DNA from: UBA668 sp963720695
Lineage (GTDB): Bacteria > Actinomycetota > Acidimicrobiia > Acidimicrobiales > Ilumatobacteraceae
Assembly (NCBI GenBank): GCA_963720695.1
Contig: CAVRGG010000004.1
Coordinates: 1,311,695 to 1,375,694, forward strand
Reading direction: 5' to 3'
DNA length: 64,000 nt
In this document: positions 1-9,241 of the stretch, in pieces
Position numbering within the stretch: the stretch's first letter is position 1
How the letters are laid out: every line of letters starts with the position of its first letter
The notes under the pieces: generated by a model
Databases searched by the model: none
Seen by the model: the letters and a program-made list of their open reading frames with translations, nothing else
What the model was told of the DNA's origin: nothing
Translations under genes and position numbers: made by a program

Positions 1-1677
1 GGGCCGATCACCGGTGCGCTGTCACCGGATCAGACGTTCGGCGATCTGCTGTTCCCGTCCGTGTCCCTGGCGGTCGCAGTGATCCTGTTCGAGGGAGCGT
101 TGGGACTCGGCGGCAGGGGGGTGCGCACGGCAGGACGGACCGTGTGGTTGCTGCTCACCGTCGGAGCGTTCGTCACCGTCGTGGGCACTGCATGTGCGGC
201 ACGCTACGTCTTGAACGTTGGCTGGGACCTCGCTGCGCTGATCGCCGCGGTACTCGTGGTGACCGGCCCGACCGTGATCGGCCCGATCATTCGTGCCGTG
301 GGCCTGCACGGGCGGTTGGGTGCCATCCTCGAGGCCGAGGGCACGTTGATCGATCCGCTCGGTGCGATCTTGACCGTGCTCGTGTTCGAGGCCCTGTTCC
401 AAGGGCATCACGGTGTCGATGGCATCCTGGGTGAACTGGTGGTCACCGTGTTGGTGGGTGGTGCCGTCGGAGCCTTGGCTGCTGGCGCGTTGGTCGTGGC
501 ATTCGCGCGGTACTGGATCCCCGACCAACTTCACAACGTGACGTCGCTCTCGCTCGTGATCGGCGCGTTCGCGCTGGCCAACGGAGTGCGAGCCGAGTCC
601 GGGCTCGTCGCCGTGACCGTGATGGGTGTGGTGTTGGCGAGTCAGCGCCGGGTACAGATCTCCCACGTGCTCGAGTTCAACGAAACGCTTCGCATTCTGT
701 TCATCTCGGCTCTGTTCATCCTGCTCGGGGCGCGCATCGAGGCCGACACGCTGCGACAGTTGGAGTGGCGCAACATCGTCTTCCTGATGGTGCTCATCCT
801 CGCCGTCCGCCCCGTGTCCGCCTGGCTGTCCACGATCCGATCAGGCCTGTCCGGCAGAGAACGATGGTTCCTCGCGTTGACTGCGCCTCGTGGCATCGTC
901 GCTGCAGCGATCGCGTCGATCTTCTCATTGCAACTCGACACGCTGGGTGTGGAGAACTCTCAGGTCCTGGTGTCGGCAACCTTCACGATCATTGCGGGAA
1001 CCGTGTTGCTGTCCGGCCTCGGCGGCCGGTTCCTCGCCCGACGACTGGGGCTGGTCGCACCGAGCGCACAGACGATCGTCGTCCTCGGAGCGAACGAGTT
1101 CGCTCGAGATTTCGCAGGTGCACTCGAGCAGCAGGGGGCGAGTGTTCGACTGGTCGACCTCGACCGGCACGAGCTGGCCGCCGCGAGAATGAGTGGGCTC
1201 CCCGTGCACCGCGGATCGGTCTTCGCGGACGACACGCGAGACCTCGTCGGACTCGACAGCGCATCATGCTTCGTCGCCCTCACGAGCAACGACGAGCTCA
1301 ACGTGCTGGCCACTCGGCACGCCGCGGCGATACTCGGCCGACGACATGTCTTTCAACTCGTGCCCCGCCGCGCCGAGCACCAGGCGTGGTGGACCCTTCC
1401 GACGGGCACGTTCGCCCGCCCACTCTTCGCAGTGGACGCGAGCTACGACGTGCTCGAGGAGCGACTCCGACTCGGCTGGCGCATCACAGCGACACACCTG
1501 ACCGAGCAATTCCGAAACGGCGAGTACACCGCCACCCATCCGGACGCGATCAGGCTGTTCCTGGTCGATGCGGCAGGTCACGTGGCACTGTGTGCGGCCA
1601 CCGACACCACGACCCCCCGCCCCGGCGACACCGTTGTCGCGGTGACGAGACCCGGTCGAGGAGAGCCCGCTTCATAG
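1..1677 (+). CDS. CPA1-type cation/proton antiporter with C-terminal TrkA-N (RCK) domain, 5' partial
   Basis: The frame is open from the first base, so the true start lies outside the window; 558 codons are visible. Hydrophobic segments fill roughly residues 1-350. They include the family's GPTVIGP motif (about 89-95) and an EGTLIDP motif (about 113-119), where the ion-binding acidic pair of NhaP-like exchangers sits. From about residue 357 a Rossmann-type TrkA-N domain starts (IVVLGANEFA), with the usual LTSNDELN stretch, followed by a regulatory tail. Such proteins exchange Na+ or K+ for H+ at the cytoplasmic membrane, and the RCK-like domain is thought to sense nucleotide. The glycine pattern of the Rossmann loop is degenerate, so nucleotide binding is uncertain. 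Ion specificity cannot be read from the sequence. Confidence 0.88.
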   Translation, partial: GPITGALSPDQTFGDLLFPSVSLAVAVILFEGALGLGGRGVRTAGRTVWLLLTVGAFVTVVGTACAARYVLNVGWDLAALIAAVLVVTGPTVIGPIIRAVGLHGRLGAILEAEGTLIDPLGAILTVLVFEALFQGHHGVDGILGELVVTVLVGGAVGALAAGALVVAFARYWIPDQLHNVTSLSLVIGAFALANGVRAESGLVAVTVMGVVLASQRRVQISHVLEFNETLRILFISALFILLGARIEADTLRQLEWRNIVFLMVLILAVRPVSAWLSTIRSGLSGRERWFLALTAPRGIVAAAIASIFSLQLDTLGVENSQVLVSATFTIIAGTVLLSGLGGRFLARRLGLVAPSAQTIVVLGANEFARDFAGALEQQGASVRLVDLDRHELAAARMSGLPVHRGSVFADDTRDLVGLDSASCFVALTSNDELNVLATRHAAAILGRRHVFQLVPRRAEHQAWWTLPTGTFARPLFAVDASYDVLEERLRLGWRITATHLTEQFRNGEYTATHPDAIRLFLVDAAGHVALCAATDTTTPRPGDTVVAVTRPGRGEPAS

Positions 1678-1720
1678 CCGACCTGCGACTCCGATCTCGT
1701 GCCGCGCGAAGCTTCGGTGC

Positions 1721-2794
1721 ATGACGTCGTTGGAGCTCGCCTGGTTCGCGCCGAGCTGCGTCGGCGACACCGCTCGCCTCGGGGTCGACGATCCGGACCG
1801 ACGAGCGACGTTCGCCTACAACCAGGAGGTCATCACGCGCGCCGAGCAGGCAGGGTTCGACAACGTGTTGATCCCCAGCTCGTTCGTGCCGGGCATGGAT
1901 CCGTGGACGCTCGCCACCGCATTGGCACCCTCGTTGACCCGCATGCGATTGCTCCCCGCCGTGCGCGTCGGCGAGTTCGATCCGCCGATGTTCGCGCGCG
2001 CGGCGAAGAACCTGCAGCAGTTGCTCGACGGCCGGTTGACGATCAACATCATCTCCAGCGAGCTGGCCGGCGAGACGTTGGGATCGGTGGAGCGCTACCG
2101 GCGCACTGCCGAGGCGATGTCGCTGCTGCGGTCGTTCTGGTCCGACGATTCGGTCAGCCATGAAGGCGAGTTCTGGCGGTACGACGGACTGTCGACCGCA
2201 CCGACACGCACTCGCACGCCGCCGCCGATGTACTTCGGCGGAACGTCGGAGGCAGCCCGCGACACCGCCGCCCAGCATGCCGACTGCTACCTGATGTGGA
2301 TCGAGGGCGTGACTGCCATCGGACAGCTCGTGGCCGAGATGCGCGAGCGCGCTGCGGCGTACGGGCGAACCCTGCGCTTCGGCCTGCGCACGCACGTGAT
2401 CGCGCGCGACACCGAGGCTCAGGCGCGCAGCGCGGCCGCCGAGTTGATCAGCGAACTGGATCCGGCGATCGGCCGCCGTCTCAAGGAAGCCGCCCACGAT
2501 CACGCGTCCGAAGGCGTCCGGCGCCAGGATGCCCTGCGCGCGTCGGCAGCAGATGATGGCTTCGCCGAGGAGGCGCTGTGGACCGGCATCGGCGTCGCCA
2601 GGAGCGGGGTGGGTGCGGCGATCACGGGCAGCACCGCGCAGGTCGTCGCCAAGCTCCGCACGTACGAGTCCCTCGGCATCGACGCGTTCATCCTCTCGGG
2701 TTATCCCCTCGACGAGGAGGCGGATCGCGTGGGCAGCACCGTGCTGCCGCTCCTGAGATCCCCGGCCTCGCCAGCGCCGGCAGCACTCGCCTGA
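1721..2794 (+). CDS. LLM class flavin-dependent oxidoreductase (alkanesulfonate monooxygenase-like)
   Basis: The 357-residue product has the luciferase-like TIM-barrel pattern. The N-terminus LELAWFAPSC, then RAEQAGFDNVLIPSS, the LLPAVRVGEF strand, and PPPMYFGGTSEAARD followed by HADCYLMW resemble SsuD-type alkanesulfonate monooxygenases more than F420 enzymes. It probably uses reduced FMN supplied by a separate reductase to oxidise a small substrate in the cytoplasm. No ssuA/B/C transporter or reductase gene lies beside it, so the sulfonate assignment is only by resemblance. ATG 1721 is the first start after the antiporter stop. Confidence 0.85.
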   Translation: MTSLELAWFAPSCVGDTARLGVDDPDRRATFAYNQEVITRAEQAGFDNVLIPSSFVPGMDPWTLATALAPSLTRMRLLPAVRVGEFDPPMFARAAKNLQQLLDGRLTINIISSELAGETLGSVERYRRTAEAMSLLRSFWSDDSVSHEGEFWRYDGLSTAPTRTRTPPPMYFGGTSEAARDTAAQHADCYLMWIEGVTAIGQLVAEMRERAAAYGRTLRFGLRTHVIARDTEAQARSAAAELISELDPAIGRRLKEAAHDHASEGVRRQDALRASAADDGFAEEALWTGIGVARSGVGAAITGSTAQVVAKLRTYESLGIDAFILSGYPLDEEADRVGSTVLPLLRSPASPAPAALA

Positions 2795-2848
2795 TATTTC
2801 GGCCATCTCGAGTAGGAGTCGTCGCGAGTTCTTTGGCACGCTGGGGCG

Positions 2849-3967
2849 ATGTTCCTGGCCCTGAAGGAGATGCAGCGGGCCAAGCTTCGCTTCGGTCTCC
2901 TCGCCGGCGCCGTGGGCCTGCTCGTGTTCCTGATCCTGTTCCAACAGGCGCTGCTCGGTGGCCTCATCAACCAGTTCATCGGTGCGTTGAAGCATCAGTC
3001 GGCCGATGTCCTGGTCTACAACGATCAGGCACGCAAGAACCTCGAGGGGTCCATCATCCTGCCCGACCAGTTGGCGCAGGTGGCCGCCGTCGACGGCGTG
3101 GCCGATGCAGCGCCACTCGGTGAGTCCACCTTCACCGTCACCGCCGGCGGCGAGGAACGCGACACCGTCCTGTTCGGGTACGAGCTCGGGCGGCCGGGCG
3201 AACCCACCACCCTCATCGAGGGCCGGCTCCCCGAGCAGGGCGGCGAGGGCGTCGCGAGCGAGAAGGATCGCGCCGACGGGTACGACATCGGCGACGTCGT
3301 GCAGGTGCAGCCCGACGGCGTGAAGATCACGGTGGTGGGCATCGCCCGCGACATCAACTACTCGGTGTCGCCGGTGCTGTTCGTCGACTTCCCCACGTTC
3401 GAGGCGGCCAAGCGGACCCGCAACCCGGAGGCCACCACCATCCTCGCGTCGGTGATCGCCGTGAAGGCGACGCCAGGATCGTCACCGGCCACGGTGGCGG
3501 CGGCGATCAACGAGCAGGTCGCCGGGGTGGAGGCGCTGACGCGGCAACAAGCCGTCGACGGGTCGCCCGGCGTCAGCAGCGTGCGCTCGAGTTTCGCCAT
3601 CATCCTCGGTCTCTTCTACCTCGTGGTGCCGCTCGTGACCGGGCTCTTCTTCCTCATCATCACGTTCCAGAAGGCGTCGGCGCTCACGCTGCTGCGCGCC
3701 ATCGGTGCATCGTCACGGACGCTGGTGCGGAGCCTCCTCATCCAAGTCGTCGCGGTGATGATCGTCGGTTCGGTGATCGCGTTCGGCCTCTATGCCGGTG
3801 CACTGCAGGGCGTGAAGAACCTCGGCGTGCGCGTGGAGGTGCAGCCGTTCCTCGTCACCACGCTCGTGGTGCTCGTGCTCGCGCTCGTCACCTCGGTGAT
3901 CGCGATCCGTCGTGTGTTGCGACTCGATCCCCTCTCGGCCACCACCGGTGCGGGGGTGCAGGTATGA
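2849..3967 (+). CDS. ABC exporter permease 1 (MacB/FtsX family, DevC-like)
   Basis: The 372-residue membrane protein has an N-terminal transmembrane helix (about 12-34), a large extracytoplasmic MacB-PCD-type domain (about 40-245), and three C-terminal helices (about 250-365) of the FtsX fold, including the TLLRAIGASSRTL coupling segment typical of MacB/LolC/DevC permeases. This fold usually works as mechanotransmission machinery or as an exporter of lipids, peptides or glycolipids rather than as an importer. It is the first gene of a three-gene operon: its stop overlaps the start of the second permease by 4 bp (ATGA), and an ATPase follows. Confidence 0.88.
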   Translation: MFLALKEMQRAKLRFGLLAGAVGLLVFLILFQQALLGGLINQFIGALKHQSADVLVYNDQARKNLEGSIILPDQLAQVAAVDGVADAAPLGESTFTVTAGGEERDTVLFGYELGRPGEPTTLIEGRLPEQGGEGVASEKDRADGYDIGDVVQVQPDGVKITVVGIARDINYSVSPVLFVDFPTFEAAKRTRNPEATTILASVIAVKATPGSSPATVAAAINEQVAGVEALTRQQAVDGSPGVSSVRSSFAIILGLFYLVVPLVTGLFFLIITFQKASALTLLRAIGASSRTLVRSLLIQVVAVMIVGSVIAFGLYAGALQGVKNLGVRVEVQPFLVTTLVVLVLALVTSVIAIRRVLRLDPLSATTGAGVQV

Positions 3968-5055
3968 ACCTGCCGCTGCTCGAACTCCGTCGGCAACCGA
4001 GCCGGTTCCTCGTCGCCACCGTGGTGCTCGCGTTCCTCGCCACCTTGCTGATGTTCCTCGGTGGGCTGCTCGATGGTCTGTACCTCGGCTCGACCGGTGC
4101 GATCCGAGCGCAGCAGGCCGACGTCATCGTCTACTCGGCCAGCGCGCGTGACTCGTTCCTGCGCAGCCGCATCACCGCCGAGGAACGTGCCCAGGTCGAG
4201 GCGGCAGCCGGGGTGGAACGAGTGGGTGGCCTCGGCTTCGTCCTCCTCGGCGCTCAGGTTCCGGGTGAGACCGAGATCGCGAACGTCGCCGTCGCCGGAT
4301 ACGAGACCCCGCCGAAGGGCGTGCCCGAGCCACCTCCCGACGGGAAGGGCATCGCCGACTCGCGTCTCGAGGACGCGGGCGCCTCCAAGGGTGACATCAT
4401 CCTGGTCGGGCCGCAGCAGACGCCCATCGAGATCATCGGCTTCGTCGACGACACCAGCTACCTGCTGCAGAGCTCGGTGTGGGTGAACCTGTCCACCTGG
4501 CGCGAGGTGCAGAACGCGAATCGTCCCGACGCCACCGTCAGCGACGACATCGTGCAGGCGCTCGTGGTGTCGGGCAGCGGCGACCTGATCACCTCCATCG
4601 ACACCGCGACCGCTGGTGCCACCAAGACCTTGACGAAGGACGACGCCGTGCTCGCCCTGCCGGGCGTGAAGCAGCAGCGCAGCACCTTCAACCAGATCAT
4701 CTACTCCACCCTGGTGGTGGTGCTCGCGGTCGTGGGTCTCTTCTTCAGCCTGCTCACGCTGGAGCGGCTGGGCCTCTACGGCGTCCTCAAGGCGATCGGC
4801 GCGTCGACGCGGCGACTGTTCGCCGGGGTCGTGCTGCAGGCCGTCATCGTCGCCATCATCGCGTTCGTCATCGGGTCGTTGTTGGCCGTCGGCGCGGCGG
4901 CTGCACTCCCGGCATCCGTGCCGCTGCAGCTCACACCCTCACGATTCCTGTCCACGTTCATCGGCCTGCTGGTGGCCGCGGTGCTCGGGAGCGCGGTGTC
5001 GCTGCGCAAGGTCACCAAGGTCGATCCGGCTTCGGCGATCGGGAACGCATCATGA
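3964..5055 (+). CDS. ABC exporter permease 2 (MacB/FtsX family)
   Basis: The 363-residue paralogue of the preceding permease has the same layout: one N-terminal helix (about 15-38), a periplasmic-type domain, then three helices with the GVLKAIGASTRRLF coupling motif. The two permeases presumably form a heterodimer with two copies of the ATPase encoded next. The ATG start overlaps the upstream stop (ATGA), indicating translational coupling. No membrane-fusion protein gene is present, as expected for a monoderm envelope. Confidence 0.87.
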   Translation: MNLPLLELRRQPSRFLVATVVLAFLATLLMFLGGLLDGLYLGSTGAIRAQQADVIVYSASARDSFLRSRITAEERAQVEAAAGVERVGGLGFVLLGAQVPGETEIANVAVAGYETPPKGVPEPPPDGKGIADSRLEDAGASKGDIILVGPQQTPIEIIGFVDDTSYLLQSSVWVNLSTWREVQNANRPDATVSDDIVQALVVSGSGDLITSIDTATAGATKTLTKDDAVLALPGVKQQRSTFNQIIYSTLVVVLAVVGLFFSLLTLERLGLYGVLKAIGASTRRLFAGVVLQAVIVAIIAFVIGSLLAVGAAAALPASVPLQLTPSRFLSTFIGLLVAAVLGSAVSLRKVTKVDPASAIGNAS

Positions 5056-5083
5056 CCACTCATCATCGGAAGAAGGTGCAGCA

Positions 5084-5773
5084 ATGACGGTGCTCGACAT
5101 GCGCGACGTCCGCAAGGTGTATCGCAGCGGCGACCTCGAGACCGTGGCGCTCGACCATGCCACGGTGCAGGTCGACCACGGTGAGATCGTGGCACTGCTC
5201 GGTCCTTCTGGTTCGGGCAAGACCACGTTGCTGTCCATCGCCGGAGGACTGCTCACGCCGACCGAGGGCACCGTGGTGGTGGGCGGCCACGACATCTCGG
5301 AGTACAACGCCAAGCAGCTCACCGAGTTTCGCCGAGAGAACGTCGGTTTCGTGTTCCAGTCGGTGAACCTGGTCCCGTTCCTCACCGCCGAGGAGAACCT
5401 GTTGGTGGTCGACGAGCTGGGCGGCAACAAGGGCGGCAAGGCGGCCAAGGGTCGCGCTCGGGACCTGCTCGAGGAGCTCGGCCTGGGCCATCGCGTGAAG
5501 AACCTCCCCGGTCAGCTCAGTGGTGGTGAGCGCCAACGCGTCGCCATCGGCCGGGCGCTGTTCAACAACCCGGACCTGGTGCTGTTCGACGAGCCGACGT
5601 CCGCTCTCGACACCAAGATCGGTGAGCAGGTGATGGAGCTCATCCGGACGGAGATGAAGTCACGCGACACCGCGGCCATCATCGTCACCCACGACACCCG
5701 CATGACCCACTACGCGGACCGCACCGTGCACATCGTCGACGGCCGGCTCGACGCCGGCACCGTCACCGCCTGA
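5084..5773 (+). CDS. ABC transporter ATP-binding protein (LolD/DevA/MacB type)
   Basis: The 229-residue cytoplasmic ATPase has a complete motif set: Walker A GPSGSGKTT (about 39-47), a Q-loop (FVFQSVNL), the signature LSGGERQRVAIGRAL, Walker B LVLFDEPTSALD and the H-loop VTHD. It energises the two FtsX-type permeases immediately upstream. The gap to the second permease is 28 bp and the start follows an AAGGTG-type ribosome binding site. A second ATPase of the same subfamily is encoded at 38348-39130. Confidence 0.93.
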   Translation: MTVLDMRDVRKVYRSGDLETVALDHATVQVDHGEIVALLGPSGSGKTTLLSIAGGLLTPTEGTVVVGGHDISEYNAKQLTEFRRENVGFVFQSVNLVPFLTAEENLLVVDELGGNKGGKAAKGRARDLLEELGLGHRVKNLPGQLSGGERQRVAIGRALFNNPDLVLFDEPTSALDTKIGEQVMELIRTEMKSRDTAAIIVTHDTRMTHYADRTVHIVDGRLDAGTVTA

Positions 5774-5799
5774 TCGGTCATCGCCAGGACCGCGCCGCA

Positions 5800-6972
5800 T
5801 CAGAGCGCAGCGGCGACGGGGATCGGTTCGAGCGCGGGTGTGGTCCGTCTCGCCCACGCGGGCAGACGGCGCAGCACCGGTTGCTCCAGCAGTCGGAAGC
5901 TCAGCTCGGCGGCGATCAGCGTGAGCACGAGCGAGGTCGCGGCGACGACCGCACCGCCGTGACCGACCGCGTGCGAGACCGCCGCGGCCATCGGCCCGTG
6001 CAGGAGGTAGACCGCATACGAGCGCGTCCCCAACCAGACGACCGGCCGGGCGTCGAGCGCTCGCCGGCCGAGGGATTCAGCCGGTGCCGTGATCGCCAGC
6101 AGGGTCATCACCGCGGCGAGCAGCGCGACGAAGGTCATTCCCGGCCCGAGCATCCAGCCCGGCCGGTCCGCCGGGTCGGCGCGGCTGCCGAAGATCGCCG
6201 TTGCCACGAACAGAGCGGTCGCGGGAAGGAACAGGGCCCCGAAGCGACGCGCCGAACGCAGCACCTCCGGACGCCGGTGCAGGAGGAGCGCCATCACGGC
6301 ACCGATCAGCAGTGCGTCGGCACGGAAGTGCGTCTGCACGTACAGCGGCACCTCGTCGGTACCGTTCGCCCATGCCAGCGTGCGCCACACCGCGAGGGCG
6401 AGCGCGGTGCCGCCTGCGATGGCGGCGATGATCGTGTCGCGTCGCCGACCGTGCGCTCGACGACCGACCAGGATCAGCATCCCCACGAGGAGCAGTGGCC
6501 ACACCATGTAGAACTGCTCCTCGACCGACAGCGACCACAGCGGTCCCCAGCCCTCGGGGATGGGCCCGGCGCCGTGCCACCAGTTGAAGAAGTAGCCGAC
6601 GACGCTGCCGGTGTGCACGAGCTGACGGCCCCACGGCTCACCGGTCCACGCGCCGAGCACCAACAGGAACGCGAGCGTGAGCAGCAGCGCCGGGAGGAGC
6701 CGAAAAGCGCGGCGGAGGTAGAACGAGCCGATGCGAACCTTGCCGCTCGAGTCGTACTCCACGAGGAGCAGCGAGGTGATGAGGAAGCCGCTCAGGACGA
6801 AGAACAGGGTGACGCCGATGTAGCCACCGCGCAGGCTGCTCAGGCGGCCGTCGACCTTGTGGCGATAGTTGTGGACGACGACGAGCGCGACGGCCAGGGC
6901 GCGCAGGCCGTCGAGGCCCGCGAGGCGTCGAGGCGCTGCCGCGTCGCCGGATCCGTGGACTCCCGTTCCCAC
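5800..6972 (-). CDS. acyltransferase 3 family membrane protein (OafA/YrhL-like)
   Basis: The 390-residue polytopic protein opens with RRLAGLDGLRALAVALVVV and HN, where the His is the conserved residue of the acyltransferase-3 core. FVLSGFLIT and the LWSLSVEEQFYMVWPL block follow, then about ten transmembrane segments. Members transfer acetyl or other acyl groups to cell-surface sugars or lipids. There is no fused SGNH domain. It starts at GTG 6972 and converges with the ABC operon 26 bp away. Confidence 0.9.
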   Translation of the reverse strand: MGTGVHGSGDAAAPRRLAGLDGLRALAVALVVVHNYRHKVDGRLSSLRGGYIGVTLFFVLSGFLITSLLLVEYDSSGKVRIGSFYLRRAFRLLPALLLTLAFLLVLGAWTGEPWGRQLVHTGSVVGYFFNWWHGAGPIPEGWGPLWSLSVEEQFYMVWPLLLVGMLILVGRRAHGRRRDTIIAAIAGGTALALAVWRTLAWANGTDEVPLYVQTHFRADALLIGAVMALLLHRRPEVLRSARRFGALFLPATALFVATAIFGSRADPADRPGWMLGPGMTFVALLAAVMTLLAITAPAESLGRRALDARPVVWLGTRSYAVYLLHGPMAAAVSHAVGHGGAVVAATSLVLTLIAAELSFRLLEQPVLRRLPAWARRTTPALEPIPVAAAL

Positions 6973-7041
6973 CGCTGGCGACGCTACCTGCGTCGGACCC
7001 CGTCGCGTCCGCGGCTCGACGAGCCGTTCTCGACGGGGGAT

Positions 7042-7803
7042 CTAGACCAGGCGCCGCCACAACGGACGGGCCCGCTCGGGGTGCGTGATGTGCCGGTGCA
7101 CGACCTGGACGACGGTCCACATCGGGGCGAGGATCAGCACGACGCGCACCGCCGGGATGTCGCGCTCGGCGATCGCGAGCGTGAGCATCGCCGCCAGCCA
7201 GAGGACCATCATCGGGAGCGAGATGCGACGGTTCTCTCGCACCGACACGGGATGGGCGAACTGCACCCGCGACAGGGTGAGCACGCAGAAGACGACGCAG
7301 ATGACGAGGTTGAGCCAGGCGTTGGCGTCGATGAGGTACAGCGTCGGGATGATCATGTTGAACTCGGCCGGGAAGCCGTTGAACCAGCCCTCCTCGGTCT
7401 CCTGATCGGTGCGGGCCATCCACAGAGCGCCGACGAACAGCATCGTGAACCCGACCGGCCCGACGGTGTTGTCAGGGAGGAAGTCGAAGCGGTAGAGGAA
7501 CGCGACGGGGACGATGGTGCAGGTGAAGTAGTCGATGATCAGGTCGAGGGAGTTGCCGTCGAGGGTGGGGATGCGGGTTCGGACGTCGAGCTTTCGTGCC
7601 AGGGGTCCGTCGACGCCGTCGAGCACCAGCGCGGCGACGAGCCACACGATCGCACCCCGAGCATCGCCCTCGATGACGGAGTTGAGGCCCGCGTAGCCGA
7701 CGATCACGCCGAGCGCGGTGAAGGCGTGCACCGCCCATGCGGCTTGGATCTGTCGAGGGGTGAACGTCGGCGACGCCGACGAATCTTCTGTACTCATGGG
7801 CAT
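7042..7803 (-). CDS. pcs: phosphatidylcholine synthase-like CDP-alcohol phosphatidyltransferase
   Basis: The product has about 253 residues and seven or eight hydrophobic segments. The CDP-alcohol phosphotransferase signature is complete: DGVDGPLAR (62-70) followed by DGNSLDLIIDY (82-92), which supplies the four Asp residues. The wide spacing between the two halves and the GWFNGFPAEFNM stretch match phosphatidylcholine synthases, which condense choline directly with CDP-diacylglycerol, rather than phosphatidylglycerophosphate or cardiolipin synthases. An upstream in-frame extension to 7890 exists, but the Met codons at 7803 and 7797 fit family length better. Substrate is inferred from resemblance only. 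Confidence 0.75.
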   Translation of the reverse strand: MPMSTEDSSASPTFTPRQIQAAWAVHAFTALGVIVGYAGLNSVIEGDARGAIVWLVAALVLDGVDGPLARKLDVRTRIPTLDGNSLDLIIDYFTCTIVPVAFLYRFDFLPDNTVGPVGFTMLFVGALWMARTDQETEEGWFNGFPAEFNMIIPTLYLIDANAWLNLVICVVFCVLTLSRVQFAHPVSVRENRRISLPMMVLWLAAMLTLAIAERDIPAVRVVLILAPMWTVVQVVHRHITHPERARPLWRRLV

Positions 7804-7921
7804 GGTGGACAGTACCCACCTGCGAGGAACCCTCAAACCAGGGCCGGCTACGTCGTGCCTGCGAACGAGGTCGTTTGAATCATCCGCCACGGGGGTACCT
7901 GTTGGGCACAGGAGGTACGAG

Positions 7922-8167
7922 ATGGCTCACGATGCCGTGGTGGAGAATTCGGGTGCGGTGCACCGACATGACCTGGCGAGGCTGGTGCGTTTCGTGCTCG
8001 CCGTCGCGCTGGTCGTCGTCCTGGTCCTCATCGGGCTCGACAACCGTGACAAGGTGCGCATCGGGTACGTGATCGGTGATGCTCAAGCACCGGTGTGGGT
8101 GGTGGTCGTCGGGGCAGCACTGGCCGGCATGGTCGTCGCCGCCCTCGCCGGACGCAGCCGCCGCTAG
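7922..8167 (+). CDS. LapA/DUF1049-like small membrane protein
   Basis: The 81-residue protein has two hydrophobic helices (about 22-40 and 55-73) separated by a short loop containing NRDKVRIGYVIG, the usual pattern of the LapA (lipopolysaccharide assembly protein A-like) domain. In actinobacteria the role is unknown. The ATG is preceded by a clean GGAGG at 7911-7915, which decides the start against a longer open frame reaching back to 7718. Confidence 0.72.
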   Translation: MAHDAVVENSGAVHRHDLARLVRFVLAVALVVVLVLIGLDNRDKVRIGYVIGDAQAPVWVVVVGAALAGMVVAALAGRSRR

Positions 8168-8204
8168 CTCGCCCCGCCCGCGCGACATGCCGACTCGTGT
8201 CATG

Positions 8205-8231
8205 CCGTGAGGCAGAAAACCCGCCTCACGG
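8205..8231 (+). terminator. rho-independent-like hairpin after the LapA-like gene
   Basis: CCGTGAGGC at 8205-8213 pairs perfectly with GCCTCACGG at 8223-8231 across a 9-nt A-rich loop. It lies 38 bp after the stop of the LapA-like gene. There is no U-tract, as is usual for actinobacterial terminators. Confidence 0.6.
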
Positions 8232-8332
8232 GATGGCGTGGAGCCGACGGTCGGGGAGGTCGGGATGCGCTCGGGGTCGACCGGGTGACGGCTTCACGAC
8301 CACTTCGTCGACGGATCCGGTAGGAAGTGGCA

Positions 8333-9217
8333 ATGGATCTGGATCTGCATGTCTCTCGTTTCGACTGGGCCGGTGGCGATGACCGCATCGGGCCCGGTGT
8401 CCGCGATCTCGCCCAGCGCGCCGAGGCGATCGGGGTGCGGACGCTGTCCTTCATGGACCACTTCTTCCAGATGGACTGGAAGGCACCGGCCGAGCACCCG
8501 ATGCTCGAGGGCTACACCGCACTCGGCTTCGTCGCCGGTTGCACCACGACGCTGCGCCTGCGGCTGCTCGTCACCGGTGTCACCTACCGCCACCCCGGGC
8601 TGCTGGCCAAGACCGTCACCACCCTCGACGTGCTCTCCGGTGGCCGCGCCGAGCTCGGCCTGGGCGCCGCCTGGTACGAACGCGAGCACAAGGGCCTCGG
8701 CGTGCCGTTCCCCCCGACCAAGGAACGATTCGAGCGGATGGAGGAGACCCTGCAGATCTGCCTGCAGATGTGGAGCCCCGACAACGGCCCGTACCACGGC
8801 ACGCACTACACGTTGGAAGAGACGTTGTGCAGCCCGCAACCGGTGAGCCGACCGCGTCCGCGGATCCTCATCGGCGGTTCCGGTGAGCGCAAGACCTTGC
8901 GCTTCGTCGCCCGGTACGCGGACGCCTGCAACATCATCGCCGCGCCCGACGACATCCCCCACAAGATCGACGTGCTCCGCCAACACTGCGCCGACCTCGG
9001 CCGCGACCCCAACGAGATCGAGGTCTCGGCGATGTACCGCGACATCGAGCCCGGCACGAGCGTCGACGACGTGGTCCGCGGCGCGGAGCAGCTCGCCCGG
9101 CTGGGCGTGTCGACGCTCGTCACCGGCGCTGAGGGCGACGACCCCGCCGGATGGCTCGAGGACACGTTCGGCCCAGCGATGGATCGCATCGCCGAGATCG
9201 AACCGGCACGCCTCTGA
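8333..9217 (+). CDS. LLM class F420-dependent oxidoreductase
   Basis: The 294-residue luciferase-like protein has LRLRLLVTGVTYRHPGLLAKTVTTLDVLSGGRAELGLGAAW and RPRILIGGSGERKTL blocks characteristic of F420-dependent LLM enzymes (the TIGR03560-like group). It probably performs hydride transfer from reduced F420 to an unknown substrate. ATG 8333 has a GGAAG ribosome binding site at 8323-8327 and is preferred over the GTG two codons upstream. It belongs to a different LLM branch from the SsuD-like gene at 1721. Confidence 0.85.
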   Translation: MDLDLHVSRFDWAGGDDRIGPGVRDLAQRAEAIGVRTLSFMDHFFQMDWKAPAEHPMLEGYTALGFVAGCTTTLRLRLLVTGVTYRHPGLLAKTVTTLDVLSGGRAELGLGAAWYEREHKGLGVPFPPTKERFERMEETLQICLQMWSPDNGPYHGTHYTLEETLCSPQPVSRPRPRILIGGSGERKTLRFVARYADACNIIAAPDDIPHKIDVLRQHCADLGRDPNEIEVSAMYRDIEPGTSVDDVVRGAEQLARLGVSTLVTGAEGDDPAGWLEDTFGPAMDRIAEIEPARL

Positions 9218-9241
9218 TCGGGGCGCGACCGGCCGGGATGC

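Noticed and set aside
5881..7878. 665-codon open frame on the plus strand
   Set aside because: It is antisense to the acyltransferase and Pcs genes, Arg/His/Glu/Gln-rich low-complexity translation, no ribosome binding site; a typical high-GC shadow.
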